A stretch of DNA of 64,000 nucleotides, from contig CACYYN010000013.1 of NCBI GenBank assembly GCA_902778665.1, positions 1-64,000 on the forward strand. Direction: 5' to 3'. This document shows positions 60,731-64,000 of this stretch, in pieces. The DNA comes from Oscillospiraceae bacterium (GTDB taxonomy: Bacteria > Bacillota > Clostridia > Oscillospirales > Oscillospiraceae). Each line of letters opens with the position of its first letter. Position 1 is the stretch's first letter. The translations under genes were made by a program, and so were the position numbers. A model generated the notes under the pieces. It was not told the origin of the DNA and searched no databases. It saw nothing but the letters and a program-made list of their open reading frames with translations.

Positions 60731-61393
60731 CTACCGAAAAAATTTTTTTAGAATTTCATCTTCTTCAAGCAGTTTTTTTATTTTTCTCTCTTCCCGGGCA
60801 ACCATTACATTCGATATCCCTATCTTTGCTGCCACAGAAATTCTTGTTTTGTGTTCCAGCATTACTTCCCGGTAAATCAGCTGCTGGCGTTCAGTCAGCT
60901 GGTCAACAATCTCCGACAGTCTCTCCTCCGGGGATCTGTACCCTTCGTCCATCCGGAGCTGATAATTGTCATAACCGGCAAGGAACATGGTCTTGTCTCC
61001 AACTCCCTCCGTCTCGCTGTCCCCGTCGATCAGACCGTCCAGGGAGATTGTCCAGTCAGTGGCAAACTCATCCTTCACGGCTCCTCTGATAAGCATGTTG
61101 TTAGGCTCATATCCATGCATTTCACGAAACTCTCTGCTCCACTTTGCTTCATACTCTCTTTTCTTTGCTCGGCGCGCCTTTAACTCAGATTTTGTGAGCG
61201 AATACTCCGGAATGATTTCTTTCTTATCAGATTCCACATCCCGGTCGTCTGCTCTGTGGAGCCAGGCAATGTCTTCTTCTGTCACTCCGTCCTTTCCCGG
61301 GATCAGGATGACGTTTTCCGGCAGCACATCCGTTGTCTGCAGATCAAATTTGTACGTTCCCCGTTCTGACTGCTTTGTTTTCTTAAGATTCAT
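60731..61393 (-). CDS. Phage sigma-70 region 4-like regulator
   Basis: 220 residues from the ATG at 61393. A charged N-terminal half, then in the C-terminal 70 residues a sigma-region-4-like helix-turn-helix (LTERQQLIYREVMLEHKTRISVAAKIGIS). GGAAAGGACA precedes the ATG; the in-frame TTG at 61441 lies in the terminator hairpin. The gene stands behind a strong terminator and a structured RNA, so it may be controlled by attenuation. Confidence 0.65.
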   Translation of the reverse strand: MNLKKTKQSERGTYKFDLQTTDVLPENVILIPGKDGVTEEDIAWLHRADDRDVESDKKEIIPEYSLTKSELKARRAKKREYEAKWSREFREMHGYEPNNMLIRGAVKDEFATDWTISLDGLIDGDSETEGVGDKTMFLAGYDNYQLRMDEGYRSPEERLSEIVDQLTERQQLIYREVMLEHKTRISVAAKIGISNVMVAREERKIKKLLEEDEILKKFFR

Positions 61394-61443
61394 TTCTCTG
61401 TCCTTTCCTCCCCGTAGGCAGGAAGGGGCAGCAGAAACCAAAA

Positions 61444-61481
61444 AAGCCGGTGATCTGTCACAAGTTGCAGATCACCGGCTT
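61444..61481 (-). terminator. Terminator in front of the sigma-like phage gene
   Basis: 14-bp perfect stem AAGCCGGTGATCTG / CAGATCACCGGCTT (61444-61457 and 61468-61481), with TTTTTTTGG on the minus strand. It lies only 50 bases before the ATG at 61393. Confidence 0.85.
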
Positions 61482-61483
61482 AC

Positions 61484-61605
61484 CCATGCTCCCTGAAAAT
61501 GAGCGTGCGAATTGAAAGCACCGGATCTGCAGGATTTTCAGGCGGTTTGCCGCCTTATAAAATCCATATGATTCCGCTGCCCCTTCGTGGCCATCTCAGG
61601 GACTA
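61484..61605 (-). ncRNA. Structured RNA candidate (phage leader or sRNA)
   Basis: On the minus strand a closing stem TCCCTGA (61596-61602) / TCAGGGA (61490-61496) encloses about 93 bases. Inside is a nested hairpin: GATTTT (61559-61564), AAGGCGG, loop, CCGCC and AAAATC (61533-61538). The terminator at 61444-61481 follows at once. No ORF of interest runs through it. It could be a small RNA or a riboswitch-like leader. I do not recognise a known class. Confidence 0.5.
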
Positions 61606-61809
61606 TTGAATTTTTTTAATTATTTGGATGCTTTAAGTATAATTCATCTCTTCTGAAAAGTTGTCCCCCCCTAGTACATCTCCAGAGCAAGTTCGGATTG
61701 ATGCCCGAATAGAGAATTAATGATTTTTAGTTCCGTATTGTTTTATCAACAAAAGGTATCAAAGGCGTGATACCTTTTCATTGAACAGAAATAATACATA
61801 TTCTGAGGG
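61606..61809. other. A/T-rich spacer without a gene
   Basis: No ORF with a ribosome site. It includes an 11-bp hairpin AAAAGGTATCA / TGATACCTTTT near 61753-61780 and a -10-like TATACT on the minus strand near 61636, which would be the start for the structured RNA. Confidence 0.4.
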
Positions 61810-61861
61810 CAAAAAAAAGGCCAGGAATGATCCACCCGGTACGGGTGTAAATGATCATTTC
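61806..61861 (-). terminator. Terminator of the small gene at 61923
   Basis: Stem GGCCAGGAA-TGATC / GATCATTTCCTGGCC with one bulge. T-run on the minus strand (TTTTTTTTGCC). Confidence 0.8.
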
Positions 61862-61922
61862 CTGGCCGTCTCGCAGCTCTGTGGAATTTGAAGCAGTTAT
61901 TCCTGCTCCGCTTTATTCAGTT

Positions 61923-62138
61923 TTAAGCTGCATCACACACTGCGACAAAACATTTCCCGTTCCAATAGAGGGAAACTCTCATCTCCTTCTTTTGAATCTT
62001 CACAGCCTGATTCTTGAATAATCGCAGGCGGCACATATCATGTCCAGTGGGAGCGTATCTGATTTCACCGGTATGTGTGTCCCCTTCGCAGATAACATGT
62101 GTTCTCCCGGATGCATCTTTGAGTTTTACCTGAGTCAT
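61923..62138 (-). CDS. Small hypothetical phage protein
   Basis: 71 residues, beta-type sequence (VKLKDASGRTHVICEGD, then GEIRYAPTGHDMCRLRLF). No known motif. Strong promoter with operators upstream and its own terminator. Divergent from the XRE gene, so it holds the place of a Cro- or anti-repressor-type early gene; it has no visible HTH, so that role is not claimed. Confidence 0.6.
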   Translation of the reverse strand: MTQVKLKDASGRTHVICEGDTHTGEIRYAPTGHDMCRLRLFKNQAVKIQKKEMRVSLYWNGKCFVAVCDAA

Positions 62139-62144
62139 AGTTAA

Positions 62145-62288
62145 CCTCCATTTGGTTTATTTTGAGTCGATTATACTATCCGATTGGTAATATGTCAAGT
62201 ATCTGATTTCCTTTTCATTATCCATTTGGTAAGTTTTCCTATTAATTAATAAAACAATCTTGACATTTTCGGAAAGTTCTGCTATACT
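62145..62288. promoter_or_regulatory. Divergent promoters with three operator copies
   Basis: Minus promoter: TTGACA (62193-62198), 17 bases, TATAAT (62170-62175). Plus promoter: TTGACA (62260-62265), 17 bases, TATACT (62283-62288). Operators: CCTCCATTTGGTTTA (62145-62158 region), CTATCCGATTGGTAA (62176-62190, inside the minus promoter spacer) and TTATCCATTTGGTAA (62218-62232). Half-sites CCGGTAA and TCGGTAA follow the plus -10 box. This is a lysogeny-type switch. Confidence 0.8.
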
Positions 62289-62360
62289 TCCGGTAACCTC
62301 GGTAATTGATGCTGAGGCAATCCTCACCAGGACTACTCCTGATTAGAAAGAGTGAATGTA

Positions 62361-62684
62361 ATGGAAAATTCCAGATTTTGTGAGAGATTATCTGAGCTTT
62401 TGAAGCAGAAAGGCTACTCCCAGCGTGAATTTGCGGAACTGATCGGAGTAACCGAAGTTTCTATGTCACGTTATCTGAAAGGTGAACGCATGCCGAAGGG
62501 GCCGATTGTTGCCAACATGGCAAAAGCACTTCACACCACCAGTGACTATCTCCTCGGACAGGAGAACGACGAGCAGGACCCGGAACTCGTCTATTACCAG
62601 ACGCAGAGAGCAATTGCACGCAACGCCAGCAAATGGTCCGCCAAACAGAAGGCTGACCTGGTTAATGCCATCTTTGAGGTCTGA
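62361..62684 (+). CDS. XRE-family repressor of the divergent switch
   Basis: 107 residues. Helix-turn-helix at about residues 6-60 (LKQKGYSQREFAELIGVTEV, SMSRYLKGERMP). The short C-terminal helix may dimerise. ATG at 62361 chosen; a GTG 9 bases before is also in frame. With the ImmA/IrrE-type gene 21 bases later it forms the ImmR-ImmA pair seen in ICEBs1 and many phages (known), where the protease removes the repressor. Confidence 0.85.
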   Translation: MENSRFCERLSELLKQKGYSQREFAELIGVTEVSMSRYLKGERMPKGPIVANMAKALHTTSDYLLGQENDEQDPELVYYQTQRAIARNASKWSAKQKADLVNAIFEV

Positions 62685-62704
62685 TTCTACGGGAGGCACC
62701 CAAA

Positions 62705-63289
62705 TTGCACGGTAATCTTCCCAAACTGCGGTATGACGAAATTGAGGCTTCAGTCGTGGACATGTTTGAAGAGTGTGACGTCCATACCTGGCCGCTAGAT
62801 CCCTACTATATAGCTTCTAAACTGCATTACCTGCTTGTCCCATACTCAACCCTGCCGGACGATGAATTTCTGAAAGCGTATAACATCAGTGAAGACGCCT
62901 ATTCCATTGTGGAAGAAGAGCCAGATTCAGGAATGTTCCGGTATGTAATCTATTTCAACGACGGTGTTCCTTCTCCGGGCCGTAAACGCTTCTCTCTGTT
63001 TCACGAAATCGGGCACTGTTATCTGGGACACCACGATAACCCGGACGACTCTCTGGCTGAAGTAGAAGAAGAGGAAGCAAACCATTTCGCCAAGTATGCG
63101 ATGGCTGCCCCTCCTCTGATCCACTTGGCCGGATGCAAATGCCCGGAGGACGTTGTTGACTCCTTCAGGACATCAAATGAGGCCGGCACCTATTCTTTTG
63201 AATTTTATCAAAGATGGTGCTGCCTGCCGTTAAGCACCGGCAAAGAATATGAACGGCGACTTATAAAAATGTTCTTCCCTGCCGCTTAA
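62705..63289 (+). CDS. ImmA/IrrE-family metallopeptidase
   Basis: 194 residues. The zinc site HEIGH lies at residues 100-104, with the third ligand Glu in EVEEEEANHFAKYAM. The start is a TTG after GGGAGGCACC. It probably cleaves the upstream XRE repressor and so triggers induction, as ImmA does in ICEBs1. Confidence 0.85.
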   Translation: MHGNLPKLRYDEIEASVVDMFEECDVHTWPLDPYYIASKLHYLLVPYSTLPDDEFLKAYNISEDAYSIVEEEPDSGMFRYVIYFNDGVPSPGRKRFSLFHEIGHCYLGHHDNPDDSLAEVEEEEANHFAKYAMAAPPLIHLAGCKCPEDVVDSFRTSNEAGTYSFEFYQRWCCLPLSTGKEYERRLIKMFFPAA

Positions 63290-63672
63290 ACATAACCGAA
63301 TCTAAACACTGGCCTGTGAAGGCTTCTGTTCGTAAGGAGCCCGAGCAGGTCTCTTTGCCCCTATTTATAAAAAGCCATATATTTCTATTACGGAAAGAGT
63401 TTGTGTTCCACATGATAATTTGGTATAATATACCCGTCTCACATGCAAAGGAATAATCGGGAAAATTGGAAAGAGGTGAAATGATGGCGAGACAGTAGGT
63501 ACCCTGTCTCTGAAGATGATATTATTCTGTATTATTGCCTAATATCTTTTATTTTCATAACTATCTAAGTATATTATTTAATAATTATTGATAAACAACC
63601 ACGAACGCCATTTCATATCGGCATTTAAAAGACCCAGGCATTTATACTATCATTTCCGGAGGGAATAAATCT
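63290..63672. other. Spacer, 383 bases
   Basis: Contains a TATAAT (about 63433) and, after AGAGGTGAA, a minimal ORF ATGATGGCGAGACAGTAG (MMARQ) directly before AGACAG...CTGTCT, a small hairpin. The rest is A/T-rich. It may be the leader of the next gene. Confidence 0.4.
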
Positions 63673-63948
63673 ATGTTGTATAATAACGATGAACTGATCG
63701 AAGCCTCATTTGATGCAATGCAGGATAGCTATGCCCAGCGGGAGGAATACAGAACCCGCGAGCATCAGATCAATGAGACCATATCCGATTTCAGGGCGAC
63801 CCTGAACCCCACCCAGACAGAAGAATTTATCCATATTCTGGATATGATCGGCGATTCCAACGGAATCATGAATAAGGATGCCTTCCTGGAGGGGATACAC
63901 TATGGCATTGCTATAAGGCAGATGGCAACTTCAGCCACAGCATCATAA
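63673..63948 (+). CDS. Small helical hypothetical protein
   Basis: 91 residues, helical and charged (ELIEASFDAMQDSY, then TQTEEFIHILDMIGDSNGIM and FLEGIHYGIAIRQMA). GGAGGGA precedes the ATG. It looks like the small proteins that accompany recombinase or excisionase genes in Clostridia mobile elements, but this is only an impression. Confidence 0.5.
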   Translation: MLYNNDELIEASFDAMQDSYAQREEYRTREHQINETISDFRATLNPTQTEEFIHILDMIGDSNGIMNKDAFLEGIHYGIAIRQMATSATAS

Positions 63949-64000
63949 TGCTGTATACTATTTTACGTAAACTTCATATATTTTGAAAAGCCAATCCTGC

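Noticed and set aside
63481..63498. MMARQ minimal ORF as a real leader peptide
   Set aside because: Too short, no terminator alternative was found, and its codons give no clear regulatory logic.

Overview
The window looks like a chromosomal segment of a low-to-medium GC Gram-positive bacterium (Bacillota, probably a gut or rumen Clostridia/Lachnospirales-type species). Reasons: strong GGAGG-type ribosome sites, many TTGACA-17-TATAAT promoters, a BofA-like sporulation-family protein, an FMN riboswitch in front of ribU, LytTR/GHKL signalling, double-glycine leader peptides and an LPXTG-like sortase substrate. The species cannot be fixed from sequence alone. I saw no rRNA, tRNA or CRISPR array.

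Layout. (1) 1-8.9 kb, minus strand: early/replication part of a prophage (HTH protein, SSB-like proteins, D5-type primase-helicase, SNF2-type helicase, DUF1492-like regulator) running into a virion gene cut by the window edge. (2) 9.0-29.8 kb: a defence island. A single minus-strand operon starting at a promoter near 29.8 kb encodes two large paralogous proteins of unknown function, then BrxP, BrxC, PglZ and BrxL, which is the type 4 BREX gene order, then a small zinc-ribbon protein. Next come a cysteine desulfurase behind its own operator-covered promoter, a convergent PD-(D/E)XK nuclease, a DndB-like DGQHR protein and an XRE regulator behind a promoter flanked by two palindromic operators. 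(3) 30-37 kb: repeat-rich hypothetical proteins, an SRAP protein, a YwaF-like membrane protein, BofA, and a Y-family polymerase/YolD pair. (4) 37-43.7 kb: a hybrid histidine kinase, a beta-helix lipoprotein and an AgrCA-like LytTR two-component pair. (5) 43.8-53.3 kb: FMN riboswitch-ribU, then a complete shikimate-to-Phe/Tyr operon (aroF tyrA aroB aroA aroC pheA aroE-aroK aroQ) behind a Phe/Tyr-rich leader peptide and attenuator. (6) 53.3-58 kb: a rearranged region with gene remnants, a sortase-anchored protein, double-glycine peptide precursors and three copies of a promoter cassette. (7) 58-64 kb: GIY-YIG nuclease, a second phage-type segment with a structured RNA candidate, and a divergent XRE / ImmA-IrrE lysogeny-type switch.

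How it works together. The most interesting unit is the 9-30 kb island. BREX type 4 has a PAPS-reductase-like protein (BrxP) in place of the PglX methyltransferase. Here it sits beside a cysteine desulfurase (sulfur donor, DndA role) and a DndB-like protein, so the locus reads as a BREX system built on DNA sulfur chemistry with its own sulfur supply and regulator. The two lead genes share a C-terminal region and other repeated domains and are candidates for undescribed components. The second well-supported regulatory result is the 19-residue leader peptide in front of the aromatic operon, with mutually exclusive hairpins that can be read directly. Third, a structured repeat has entered the 5' end of aroA in frame, and a related copy lies at 58.9 kb.
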